From JACZWL01 sp046756445 (GTDB lineage Bacteria; Pseudomonadota; Gammaproteobacteria; Steroidobacterales; Woeseiaceae), in NCBI GenBank assembly GCA_046756445.1, contig JBHHWI010000031.1, positions 1 to 28,124 on the forward strand: a stretch of DNA of 28,124 nt, written 5' to 3'. Of the stretch, positions 6,283 to 14,182 are shown piece after piece. Under the pieces are notes generated by a model that worked only from the letters and a program-made list of their open reading frames with translations, did no database searches and was not told the origin of the DNA. Within the stretch, counting starts at the first letter, position 1. Every line of letters begins with the position of its first letter. The translations under genes were made by a program, and so were the position numbers.

Positions 6283-7578
6283 GTGAGCAAAGAGTCCTAT
6301 CAGCTAAAAGGTCCCGACGGAAGCGAGATGGAGTTCCCTGTAAAGCACGGGACACTCGGCCCGGACGTGCTGGATATCAGCCGTCTCTATCGCGACCGGG
6401 GTGTGTTCACCTATGACCCCGGGTTTCTGGCGACCGGAAGCTGCGAAAGCAAGATCACCTACATCGATGGCGGCGAGGGCGTATTGTTGTACCGCGGCTA
6501 TCCGATCGAGCAACTGGCAAAGAAATCCACTTTTCTCGAAGTGGCCTACCTGCTGTTGCACGGTGAGCTGCCGACGGCGATTGAGCTGCAGAAGTTCGAT
6601 ACGACGGTACGAACACACACCATGCTCAACGAGGGCATGCTGCGATTCTTCAGCGGATTCCGTTACGATGCGCACCCGATGGCCATGCTGTCCGCCGTGG
6701 TCGGATCGATGTCGGCCTACTATCACGACACGATGGATATCAATAATGCCAGTCAGCGCGACATTTTCGCGCAGCGCATTCTGGCCAAGCTGCCGACAAT
6801 CGCCGCTGCCGCGTACAAGCTGAACGCAGGCCAGCCGTTCGTCTATCCGCGCAACGACCTGAACTATACGGAAAATCTGTTGCAGATGTTTTTTGCCGTG
6901 CCGGCCGAGCCCTACGAGATCAATCAGGTGGCCGCGGAGGCGCTGGACCTGCTGTTCATACTGCACGCCGATCACGAGCAAAACTGCTCGACATCGACCG
7001 TCAGGATGGCGGGCAGCTCCCAGGCGAACCCGTATTCGGCAATCGCGGCCGGAATATCCGCGCTCTGGGGGCCAGCGCATGGCGGAGCGAATGAAGCCGT
7101 GCTGCGCATGCTAAGCGAAATTGGAGATCCAAAGAACATTCCGAAGTACGTGGCGAAAGCGAAAGACAGGGACGATCCATTCAGGCTGATGGGTTTCGGC
7201 CATCGCGTTTACAAGAACTTCGACCCGCGGGCCACGATCATCAGGGACATGTGCCACAAAGTCCTGAAGCAAAGTGGCAACACGGACACGCCGCTATTCG
7301 ATCTGGCGCTGCAGCTCGAAGAGATCGCCTTGAAGGACGATTATTTCATCGGGAAGAACCTGTACCCTAATGTGGACTTCTATTCCGGCATCATCTACAA
7401 GGCACTGGGGATACCGACCTCGATGTTCACTGTCATGTTTGCCATCGGCAGGTCAGTGGGCTGGGTAGCGCACTGGCGTGAAATGATTACGGAACCCGGC
7501 GGCCGTATCAGCAGACCGCGACAGCTATACAGCGGTCCGGCGCAACGCGATTACGTGCCTGTCGCCGAGCGCGGCTAA
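6283..7578 (+). CDS. gltA: Type II citrate synthase
   Basis: A 431-residue enzyme that condenses acetyl-CoA and oxaloacetate to citrate, the entry step of the TCA cycle. Diagnostic blocks are LLHGELPT (about 85-92), the catalytic-histidine region LHADHEQNCSTSTVRMAGSS (about 227-246), WGPAHGGANEA, GFGHRVYKNFDPRA with the second catalytic histidine (about 305-318), and the aspartate region NVDFYSGI. Length and the N-terminal strand-rich domain match the NADH-regulated hexameric enzymes of Gram-negative bacteria. The start is GTG 6283, preceded by aaaggga (6271-6277), giving VSKESYQLKG, read as MSKESYQLKG. The TAA stop overlaps the stop of the opposing gene by four bases. Confidence 0.98.
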   Translation: MSKESYQLKGPDGSEMEFPVKHGTLGPDVLDISRLYRDRGVFTYDPGFLATGSCESKITYIDGGEGVLLYRGYPIEQLAKKSTFLEVAYLLLHGELPTAIELQKFDTTVRTHTMLNEGMLRFFSGFRYDAHPMAMLSAVVGSMSAYYHDTMDINNASQRDIFAQRILAKLPTIAAAAYKLNAGQPFVYPRNDLNYTENLLQMFFAVPAEPYEINQVAAEALDLLFILHADHEQNCSTSTVRMAGSSQANPYSAIAAGISALWGPAHGGANEAVLRMLSEIGDPKNIPKYVAKAKDRDDPFRLMGFGHRVYKNFDPRATIIRDMCHKVLKQSGNTDTPLFDLALQLEEIALKDDYFIGKNLYPNVDFYSGIIYKALGIPTSMFTVMFAIGRSVGWVAHWREMITEPGGRISRPRQLYSGPAQRDYVPVAERG

Positions 7579-8225
7579 CCGGGGACGGGCCCCTCGGAGT
7601 CGGTCCCCAGCTGTTCCTGACCGTCCAGCAGATCCATAACAGCCTTCCTGTCGGCTCGCCGCATCGGTTTGCCGTCGACCGGGCTGATCGGGGCCTGGCG
7701 CATGCCGTTGAGCGGAAACACGGTCGCCTCGATCGACGAGTCATCGTGCGTGAATCGAAACCCGGCAAAAGTCTCGGCGCGGTTTCTCCGGCTTTTCAGG
7801 CGGCGCTCATACGGACGGTATTGCACGCTCATCTCCTGTAGCCTGAGCGCGACGAGCTCGGCGCTGTCCGAGAATACATGCAGATTGACTGTCGAGTTTG
7901 CGCTGGCAGTGCCGGTCAATACCGGGCCGACGAGTTTCGGCGTAAACGGCGCGAGAAGATCCATCGCCGACAGAGCCGCTTTTCTGAGGACGCGAAGCAG
8001 ATCGAGGTGTGATTCCCGGCCGAAAAGTTTCAAATGCTCACTCACCGCGCGTTCGATTTCCGGGTTACCGGGCAGCGAGCCGCGCGCGCCCATGCCAAGA
8101 CGTTCTGCTGCTTTTCTTTTGGCGATGCGGTAGTCCTGTATGCCCTGGTCCACGATAATTCTTGCGGCTTCCTGGGCCAGCAATTTCCTTTTTCTGGCGT
8201 TACCGTCGAATGCTCTTTTCGACAT
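7575..8225 (-). CDS. Conserved protein of unknown function with nucleotidyltransferase-like features, linked to PBP1A
   Basis: A 216-residue soluble protein starting MSKRAFDGNARKRKLLAQEA. The N-terminal 50 residues are basic and helical (RIIVDQGIQDYRIAKRKAAE). The middle has VGPVLTGTASANSTVNLHVF and SAELVALRLQEM, vaguely recalling the G(S/T)..(D/N)L pattern of nucleotidyltransferases, but the usual DxD is not evident (NLH instead). The end contains PISPVDGKPMRRADRKAVMDLL. I do not know a function. Translation could extend upstream to 8387, but the extension overlaps mrcA and is low-complexity Arg-rich. ATG 8225 lies two bases after the mrcA stop, implying an operon. The last ten codons come from a palindromic repeat (7581-7608). 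Confidence 0.8.
   Translation of the reverse strand: MSKRAFDGNARKRKLLAQEAARIIVDQGIQDYRIAKRKAAERLGMGARGSLPGNPEIERAVSEHLKLFGRESHLDLLRVLRKAALSAMDLLAPFTPKLVGPVLTGTASANSTVNLHVFSDSAELVALRLQEMSVQYRPYERRLKSRRNRAETFAGFRFTHDDSSIEATVFPLNGMRQAPISPVDGKPMRRADRKAVMDLLDGQEQLGTDSEGPVPG
7581..7608. repeat. REP-like 28-base palindrome, copy 1
   Basis: An imperfect palindrome runs from ggggac to gtcccc around ctcggag. It sits just after the gltA stop, inside the 3' end of the opposing gene. It differs from the copy at 27011-27038 at only 4 of 28 positions, with the same orientation and the same setting between converging genes. It may act as a bidirectional terminator or be a REP-type repeat. Confidence 0.65.
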
Positions 8226-8227
8226 GA

Positions 8228-10813
8228 CTAGAAGAGTTCTTCCGGTTCCCGGTCCTGGTCTTCCAGGGCGCCGGGATCGTTGAAGGGATCGGGTGCGGCA
8301 TCGGCGACCTCGCAGACCGGAACATGGCCTTCGCGAAAAATCTCGAACATGACGTCGTAACCCGGATCGACCGCGCTCGCCGGGCACCCGGTGGTCTTGG
8401 AGATGCGAACGCTGACGATGCCCTCCGGGGCCGGCAGCTGATGCAAAGGGACGCCGCCGAGGGCAATGCGCATGAACTCGATCCAGATTGGCAAGGCCGT
8501 GCGGGAGCCTTCTTCGCCCGGCCCGAGCGGTAGATCATCGTCGTAACCGGCCCAGACGACCGACACCAGATCACCGTTGAAGCCGCCGAACCAGGCGTCG
8601 CGCCGGTCGTTTGATGTGCCGGTCTTGCCCGAGAGATCGCTGCGCTCGAGGACCCGTGCGCGCCGGCCGGTGCCACGGGCAATGACGTCCCGCATCAGGT
8701 CCTGGATCAGGTAGGCGTTTTGCCTGGAGATTATCCTGGGCGCGGCGTTGATATCGGCGAAGAGCTCGGGCGCGATCGAAGCATCGGGCCGGTAGCTCTC
8801 GCCCGCCTCGGCCATCAGTTCCAGCGATATCGTATTCTCGAGATCAGGCGACTCGAGGGTAGCGCGATCGTCTTCCGGCGTTTCGCACTCGCGACAAACG
8901 ACAGGGGGGTCGGCACGATAGAGCACTTCGCCATCCGGGCCGCTGATCGAGTCGATCACGTATGGCTTCACGGCGTAGCCGCCATTGGCGAATGCCGCAT
9001 AGCCCTGGGCCATGTCGAGCGGCGAGGCGCTGCCGCCGCCCAAAGCCAGCGAGCCGTTTCGGGGCAGCGCGGCATCGGGAAAACCGAAAGGCTCCAGATG
9101 TCTGACCGCATTCATGACGCCGGTGTTGTAGAGCAGCAATCGGACCGACGCGAGGTTCATCGACCGAACCAGGGCATCCCGGACTCTGGTCGGGCCGTAG
9201 AACCTGCCGGTGTAGTTAATCGGCCGCCAGACATCCTCCAGTTCCGAGGAGACGATCACGACCGGCGAATCATCGATAATGGTCGCTGCGGTGTTGCCGT
9301 GTTCGAGCGCGGCCGAATAGACAAAGGGCTTGAACGAGGACCCGGGCTGCCGGTAAGCCTGCACAGCACGATTGAATTTACTGGTCGTAAAATCGAATCC
9401 GCCGCTCAGGCTGGTAATAGCGCCGTCCAGCGGATCGACAGACACGACTGCGGCCTGCGCTTCGGGCAGCTGTGCCAGCGCCCAGATGCCCAGGGTCGTC
9501 GGCATGACATGTATGACATCGCCGGGCGCGAGCACGTCGCCTACGACCTCCGGAGCGGGGCCAGTACTTTCACGATCGATAAAGGGCTTGGCCCAGGAAA
9601 TGCCGCTCCACGGAATGGACGTGCGTGTACCGTTTTTCAACACGATTTCGGCGCTGTTGTCGTCCTCATTCAACGTGGTCACGATCGCGACATCGAGCTC
9701 GCCCGGATTGGGCTGATCGGCCAATGCGAGCCGTATGTCGACGGGCCAGTCCGCGTAAGGCGCCGTCAGGATGTCGGGTTCCACGCCCAGAACTGCGACG
9801 GGCCCCTTGTATCCGCGGCGGCGCGAAAACTCGAGCAGGCCGTTTCGCAGCGAGTAAGTTGCCGCGCGTTGCAGCCGGGTATCGAGCGTCGTCACTACGA
9901 CATAGCCGGCCCGGTACGTGTCCTCGCCGTAACGGTCAAGCATTTCACGCCGAACCATTTCGGCGACATAGGGTGCGGTTAGCTCGTTGGCCGTGCCATG
10001 CAGCGTGGATTCCATCGGGTATGCCATCGCGCGCTGATAGGCGCTGTTGTCGATGTAATCGAGGTCGAGCATGCGTTTAAGAACGTAGGTGCGGCGAATT
10101 TTTGCGTTCGACGGGCTGCGAACAGGGTTGTAATCTGAAGGCGCCGGCAACACCCCGGCCAGGGTTGCTGCCTCGGCGACACTGATGTTCTGCAACGGCT
10201 TGCCGAAATACACTTGCGCGGCGGCGGCAACACCGTAAGCCCTCTGACCGAAAAACATCTTGTTCAGGAACAGCGCGAGAATTTCCTGCTTGGAAAATTC
10301 CTGTTCGATCTTGTAGGCAAGAAACGCTTCGCGAAGCTTGCGCGTAAAGAGCTGTTCGCGAGTCAGGAAATAATCACGAGCGAGCTGCTGGGTAATCGTG
10401 CTGCCGCCACCGGCGATCTCGCCCGTTCCTATCATCCTCAAGCCCGCCCGCAGAATGCCCTGGTAATCTATGCCGGGATGCTGGAAGAAACGGCGGTCCT
10501 CCGCGGCGATAAACGCATCCACGACGTGTGGCGGCAGCTCGTCGAAGGCCACGATAATCCGGCGACGTTCACCGACCTCGGCGATCAGCCGCCCGTCGCG
10601 GCTAAATATCCTCAGGGGAATCTGCAGCGGGATTTCGCGAATTGTCTCCGCTGGCGGCAAGCCGGGCGCCACATAATAGTAGGCACCGATAATGGCGGTC
10701 GTGGCGCCGATGGCGGCGGAGACCCCCAGTCCCGCGAGCAATAACACCCACCGCCAGCGGCGGCTCTTCCGGCCCGGGGCTGGCTCTTTCTGTTGCGTCC
10801 CAGAGTTCTGCAT
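8228..10813 (-). CDS. mrcA: Penicillin-binding protein 1A (bifunctional class A PBP)
   Basis: An 861-residue inner-membrane enzyme that polymerises and crosslinks peptidoglycan in the periplasm. A basic cytoplasmic tail (1-20) precedes one membrane segment (about 21-47). The GT51 transglycosylase domain has the catalytic Glu105 in AAEDRRFFQHPGID, then GGSTITQQLARDYF (136-149) and KIEQEFSKQEILALFLN. An insert of about 320-440, predicted to be the OB-like domain of PBP1A, follows. The transpeptidase domain has SSFK with nucleophile Ser492, SMN at 551-553 and KTGT at 730-733. Length matches PBP1A (about 820-860). It is divergent from pilM, as ponA is in Pseudomonas, and is followed two bases later by the uncharacterised 216-residue gene. 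Confidence 0.97.
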   Translation of the reverse strand: MQNSGTQQKEPAPGRKSRRWRWVLLLAGLGVSAAIGATTAIIGAYYYVAPGLPPAETIREIPLQIPLRIFSRDGRLIAEVGERRRIIVAFDELPPHVVDAFIAAEDRRFFQHPGIDYQGILRAGLRMIGTGEIAGGGSTITQQLARDYFLTREQLFTRKLREAFLAYKIEQEFSKQEILALFLNKMFFGQRAYGVAAAAQVYFGKPLQNISVAEAATLAGVLPAPSDYNPVRSPSNAKIRRTYVLKRMLDLDYIDNSAYQRAMAYPMESTLHGTANELTAPYVAEMVRREMLDRYGEDTYRAGYVVVTTLDTRLQRAATYSLRNGLLEFSRRRGYKGPVAVLGVEPDILTAPYADWPVDIRLALADQPNPGELDVAIVTTLNEDDNSAEIVLKNGTRTSIPWSGISWAKPFIDRESTGPAPEVVGDVLAPGDVIHVMPTTLGIWALAQLPEAQAAVVSVDPLDGAITSLSGGFDFTTSKFNRAVQAYRQPGSSFKPFVYSAALEHGNTAATIIDDSPVVIVSSELEDVWRPINYTGRFYGPTRVRDALVRSMNLASVRLLLYNTGVMNAVRHLEPFGFPDAALPRNGSLALGGGSASPLDMAQGYAAFANGGYAVKPYVIDSISGPDGEVLYRADPPVVCRECETPEDDRATLESPDLENTISLELMAEAGESYRPDASIAPELFADINAAPRIISRQNAYLIQDLMRDVIARGTGRRARVLERSDLSGKTGTSNDRRDAWFGGFNGDLVSVVWAGYDDDLPLGPGEEGSRTALPIWIEFMRIALGGVPLHQLPAPEGIVSVRISKTTGCPASAVDPGYDVMFEIFREGHVPVCEVADAAPDPFNDPGALEDQDREPEELF

Positions 10814-10857
10814 GATTCGTGCGTTTCAGGCCAAAGCGAGAAGGAAGACAAGCTGCG

Positions 10858-10886
10858 ATGCTAAGGATCGAGTGGCAATGTGGCAA
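10858..10886 (-). promoter_or_regulatory. Candidate sigma70-type promoter for mrcA
   Basis: On the minus strand, ttgcca (10886-10881) is followed after exactly 17 bases by tagcat (10863-10858). These match the TTGACA and TATAAT consensus at 4 or 5 and 4 of 6 positions. It lies 45 bases upstream of the mrcA ATG, between the gene and repeat B. This is pattern matching only. Confidence 0.35.
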
Positions 10887-10908
10887 TCCGGTGCGGACAA
10901 AATGATAT

Positions 10909-11096
10909 CTGGAAGCGGTCTCAAGAATCCACACGCCCGCAGAGTCGCTTCCCATCCGGGTTTCGCCGCACAGGCCCGGACTACGTCGTTGCGAGCCTTG
11001 CGAATGAGCCACTGCCATTCGACGCGGCTCGCGCCTCGTCTCCGAGTCTGTGCGACCGAAACGCGGCTCATGGGGATTCTTGCAGACCGCTTCCAG
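10909..11096. repeat. Structured palindromic element, copy B (mrcA-pilM divergent region)
   Basis: The outer arms at 10909-10930 and 11074-11096 are complementary apart from one inserted base; they start ctggaagcggtctc and end gagaccgcttccag-like. The inner stem cgcacaggcccgga (10967-10980) pairs with tccgagtctgtgcg (11041-11054) at 12 of 14 positions. The side hairpin is ccc-atcc-ggg (10951-10960). The apical hairpin pairs cgaatg (11001-11006) with cattcg (11016-11021). Eighteen bases, gaaacgcggctcatgggg (11058-11075), are identical to copy A at 3892-3909, and gccattcgacgcggctcgcg is also identical. Stem sequences are unlike those of copy A. No gene lies in it. Confidence 0.85.
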
Positions 11097-11389
11097 TGAC
11101 CGCATGCGGCTGCAACGCGGGCCGGTCCGGGCATATATATAAGGTGAACGGGCAGGCCCGGATTGGCCGGTTCCGGTATATGGCCTGCCGGTCCGGGTTA
11201 TCGGCACATTCCAGCCCGGGCCGCCGACCAGTTCACGGAACGGGGCCTGTTGCGGCAGTACCATACGGATCGCCGGATCGTGAACAAAGTCACGTTTTAT
11301 TTAACATTTTATTGATATATAGTTAAATCGACTTGCTTAGGTCTGGCTGAAATTTGACCCGCAACTCACCGACTTAGAAGGAAAAATAC
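11097..11389 (+). promoter_or_regulatory. Upstream region of pilMNOPQ
   Basis: This is the remainder of the 576-base gap between mrcA and pilM. The first part is GC-rich and carries an 11-base direct repeat, gccggtccggg, at 11121-11131 and 11187-11197, with a related ggccggttccgg between them; each is followed by a short TATAT-like run. The second part, 11290-11335, is strikingly AT-rich (ttttatttaacattttattg) and is the most likely promoter location. No box pair was convincing enough to call. The ribosome site agaagga (11376-11382) precedes the pilM start. Confidence 0.45.
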
Positions 11390-12451
11390 GTGTTTTTTGG
11401 CAAAAAAACTCAACCGCTTCTGGGGCTCGACATAACGACCTCATCGGTCAAGCTGATAGAGCTTTCTCAGAGCGGAAAGCGCTACAGGGTCGAATCCTAT
11501 TCAGCCGAGCCCACCCCACCCAGTTCGGTGAATGAAAAGGCGATTGTCGACGCCAAAGCGGTCGGCGAAGCCATCCGGCGCGCCGTCAAGAGATCCGGCG
11601 CCAAAACCACAGATGTGGCCATCGCGATCAGCGGCGATGCGGCCATCACCAAGGTTATTCAGATGCCCTCGAGCCTGTCCGAGCGCGACCTCGAAGGCCA
11701 GGTCGAAATCCAGGCGGACCAGTACATACCGTTTCCGATGGAGGAAGTCAGTTTCGACTACGAGATCGTCGGACCAAACGAGGGCGATCCCGAGTTGATG
11801 GACGTACTCCTCGTGGCCACCCGTACGGACAACGTCGAGCAGCGCCAGCTGGCTGCCGAGGCTGCCGGACTGAACGCCCACATAGTGGATGTGGAGGCCT
11901 TCGCCCTCGAGAATGCCTGCGCGCTTCTGAGCCACCAGATTCCGGATGGCGGAACAGGACAGTCGGTCGCGATCGTCGACATCGGCGCCAGCAGCACGAC
12001 CTTCAGCGTCCTGCAGGACCTCAAAGTCATTTACACGCGTGACTTCGCGTTCGGCGGGCAGCAGCTCACCGAGGAAATCATGCGCACCTACGGCCTGTCG
12101 ATGGAAGATGCCGGCCGGGCCAAGAAACAGGGCGGACTGCCCAGCAACTATCAGCCTGAAGTCCTGGAGCCCTTCATCGACGATATGACGCAGCAGGTCA
12201 GCCGCTCGCTGCAGTTCTATCTCGCATCCGGCGGCGGCCGCGAGCAGCCCGACATGATTCTCGTGTGCGGCGGCTGCGCAAATATCGCGGGGATCGCCGA
12301 CGTCATTTCTTCACGGGTCGGCATTCCGACCGAAGTCGGTGATCCACTCGGGCAAATGAAGATTTCATCGAAGGCCAAGTCTCAGGGCGTACACAAAGAC
12401 GCTACCGCACTCCTGACTGCTTGCGGCCTTGCACTGAGGAGCTTCGACTAA
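11390..12451 (+). CDS. pilM: Type IV pilus inner-membrane platform ATPase-like protein PilM
   Basis: A 353-residue actin-like cytoplasmic protein that anchors the alignment subcomplex by binding the N-terminal tail of PilN. The phosphate-1 motif LGLDITTSSVKLIEL lies at about 12-26, the second phosphate loop VDIGASSTTFSVLQ at about 195-208, and the adenosine-type motif LVCGGCANIAGIADVI near 296-311. Length is the family norm (about 354). The start is GTG 11390, giving MFFGKKTQPLLG; the ribosome site agaagga lies seven bases upstream. It is first in a five-gene operon, with pilN starting one base after its stop. It is divergent from mrcA across a long control region. Confidence 0.96.
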   Translation: MFFGKKTQPLLGLDITTSSVKLIELSQSGKRYRVESYSAEPTPPSSVNEKAIVDAKAVGEAIRRAVKRSGAKTTDVAIAISGDAAITKVIQMPSSLSERDLEGQVEIQADQYIPFPMEEVSFDYEIVGPNEGDPELMDVLLVATRTDNVEQRQLAAEAAGLNAHIVDVEAFALENACALLSHQIPDGGTGQSVAIVDIGASSTTFSVLQDLKVIYTRDFAFGGQQLTEEIMRTYGLSMEDAGRAKKQGGLPSNYQPEVLEPFIDDMTQQVSRSLQFYLASGGGREQPDMILVCGGCANIAGIADVISSRVGIPTEVGDPLGQMKISSKAKSQGVHKDATALLTACGLALRSFD

Positions 12452-12452
12452 C

Positions 12453-13025
12453 ATGCCACGCATTAATCTCCTCCCATGGCGCGAAGAAGAGCGCAAGAAA
12501 CGCCAACGCGATTTTGTCGTCGCCATGGCCGGTTCATTCGTTGCCGGGCTGTTGGTCGTGGCACTGACCAACCTGGCATTCTCGCAGATGATCAATCACC
12601 AGAGGGATCGCAACAATCGCCTCGAGGCCGAGATCGAGGAGCTCGAAAAGAGCATATCGGAGATCGACGGCCTCGAAAGGCAGAAGGAACGGCTCCTCGC
12701 CCGTATGGAAATCATCGAGCAGTTGCAGAGAAGCCGTCCGGAAATCGTTCATCTCTTCGACGAGATTACGCGGCAACTTCCCGAAGGCGTTTATCTGACG
12801 AGCATGAAGCAGACCGGATCGACGGTTGAGTTAAAGGGTATCGCGCAGTCGAGCACACGCGTATCCGCCCTCATGAGGCAAATCGATTCGTCGCACTGGC
12901 TGAGTGACCCGGACGTTATCAAAGTCGAGACGACAGAATCGGGACCGGCCCGCCAGGCGGAGTTCATCGTAAACCTGACGCAGATTCGTGAGGGAGATAC
13001 GGACGGCACGGAGGACGCCGGATGA
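12453..13025 (+). CDS. pilN: Type IV pilus alignment protein PilN
   Basis: A 190-residue inner-membrane protein. The N-terminus MPRINLLPWREEERKKRQ has the INLLPWR motif that docks into PilM. One membrane segment lies at about 25-45 (VVAMAGSFVAGLLVVALTNL). A charged coiled coil follows (about 50-95, rich in Glu, Lys and Arg), then a ferredoxin-like periplasmic domain (about 100-175). It dimerises with PilO to transmit force between the inner-membrane motor and the secretin. The ATG lies one base after the pilM stop and the 3' end overlaps pilO by ATGA. Length is typical. Confidence 0.95.
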   Translation: MPRINLLPWREEERKKRQRDFVVAMAGSFVAGLLVVALTNLAFSQMINHQRDRNNRLEAEIEELEKSISEIDGLERQKERLLARMEIIEQLQRSRPEIVHLFDEITRQLPEGVYLTSMKQTGSTVELKGIAQSSTRVSALMRQIDSSHWLSDPDVIKVETTESGPARQAEFIVNLTQIREGDTDGTEDAG

Positions 13026-13621
13026 ATGTCGTTGAGGAGCTAAGAGCACTAGACGTCAATGACGTAGGGCGCTGGCCTTTCGCATTTCGCATCGCCGTGA
13101 TAGGGATTGTCTTCGGTGTTGTTCTGGGTCTCGGCATATTCTGGACAATTATCGAGAACAAGGCGCCGCAACTGAGGCGCGAAAAGGACGACGAGCAGAC
13201 GCTGCGCGTCACGTTCGAGAACAAACAGCGCAAGGCTGTAAACTACGATGCATACAGAAGGCAGCTCAGGCAAATGGAGCAGTCTTTCGGCACGTTGCTG
13301 CGCCAGCTTCCCGGTGAAACCGAAATTCCGAGCCTGATCGTCGACGTTTCACAGACCGGACTTGCCGCAGGCCTGCAGGAAAAACTGTTCCAGCCGCAGG
13401 CAGAAATCCCCAGGGATTTTTACGCCGAAAAGCCGATCAAGATTCGGCTGGCAGGCGGTTATCACGAGATTGCGAATTTCGTCAGCGGTGTCGCCGCACT
13501 GCCGCGCATCGTTACCCTGCATGACATCACTATTACACCCGAGGACAAGGACGTATACGACAGGCTGTCGATTGAAGTAACCGCGCAGACTTATCGTTAT
13601 CTCGAAGAGGAGGCAGAGTGA
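13022..13621 (+). CDS. pilO: Type IV pilus alignment protein PilO
   Basis: A 199-residue bitopic inner-membrane protein. A short cytoplasmic N-terminus (MNVVEELRALDVNDVGRWPF) precedes a membrane helix at about 23-45 (FRIAVIGIVFGVVLGLGIFW). A coiled-coil stretch runs to about residue 105, and the periplasmic domain contains the GGYHEIANFVSGVAALPRIV segment typical of PilO. It forms heterodimers with PilN and contacts PilP. Start and stop are both in overlaps (ATGA with pilN, GTGA with pilP), so the operon is translationally coupled. Length is close to family members (about 207). Confidence 0.95.
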   Translation: MNVVEELRALDVNDVGRWPFAFRIAVIGIVFGVVLGLGIFWTIIENKAPQLRREKDDEQTLRVTFENKQRKAVNYDAYRRQLRQMEQSFGTLLRQLPGETEIPSLIVDVSQTGLAAGLQEKLFQPQAEIPRDFYAEKPIKIRLAGGYHEIANFVSGVAALPRIVTLHDITITPEDKDVYDRLSIEVTAQTYRYLEEEAE

Positions 13622-14154
13622 GAATGAGTGCTGCCAACCTGAATCGATTATTGTTGATGACGCTGCTGGCCGGTTGTGGACTGGTGGCTTGCGGCAGTGA
13701 TATGGACGATCTGGATCGGTACATCAACGGGATCAAGGCCCGGCCTGGAGGCAGGATCGAGCCTTTGCCCGAGATTACGCCATACGAGGTGTTTACGTAC
13801 ATTGCCGATGCGGAAGGCCTGCGGTCGCCATTTGCGCCCGATTCGCCGCAAGCGGCAGCCGGCCTGACGATCGGGGGCACCCGGCCGGATCCGGACCGGA
13901 GCCGCGAGTTCCTGGAGCAGTTTCCGCTGGACACGCTGCGAATGGTCGGCACTCTGGCACTGGGTGAAACAAACTATGGTCTCGTGCAAACCGCGGACGG
14001 CCTGATTCACCGGGTCGAGGCCGGCAACTACATGGGACAGAACGACGGGCGAATCGTTAGTGTGGGTGAATCGGAAATTAAACTGGTTGAAATTATTTCG
14101 GACGGAATTGGCGGCTATCTGGAAAGAGACGCCGCTGTCGGTCTTGCGGACTGA
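13618..14154 (+). CDS. pilP: Type IV pilus assembly lipoprotein PilP
   Basis: A 178-residue periplasmic lipoprotein anchored in the inner membrane. The N-terminus MRMSAANLNRLLLMTLLAGC has a lipobox, LAGC, with the lipidated cysteine at position 20; a second cysteine follows in LVAC. After a flexible linker (ARPGGRIEPLPEITPYEVF, about 41-59) comes the beta domain with LRMVGTLALGETNYGLVQ, VEAGNYMGQNDGRI and VSVGESEIKLVEI, which bind the N0 region of the PilQ secretin. GTG 13618 overlaps the pilO stop; ATG 13624 is an alternative two codons in and keeps the signal sequence. The stop is 28 bases before pilQ. Confidence 0.94.
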   Translation: MRMSAANLNRLLLMTLLAGCGLVACGSDMDDLDRYINGIKARPGGRIEPLPEITPYEVFTYIADAEGLRSPFAPDSPQAAAGLTIGGTRPDPDRSREFLEQFPLDTLRMVGTLALGETNYGLVQTADGLIHRVEAGNYMGQNDGRIVSVGESEIKLVEIISDGIGGYLERDAAVGLAD

Positions 14155-14182
14155 TGCCGGAACGAAACTGGGAGTATTTGGA

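Noticed and set aside
8226..8387. N-terminal extension of the PBP1A-linked protein
   Set aside because: The extra residues are Arg-rich antisense-like sequence overlapping the 3' end of mrcA; ATG 8225 gives a sensible start just after the mrcA stop.
8720..9982. Long plus-strand open frame opposite mrcA
   Set aside because: Antisense to the conserved transpeptidase region of PBP1A; the translation is low-information and resembles no family.
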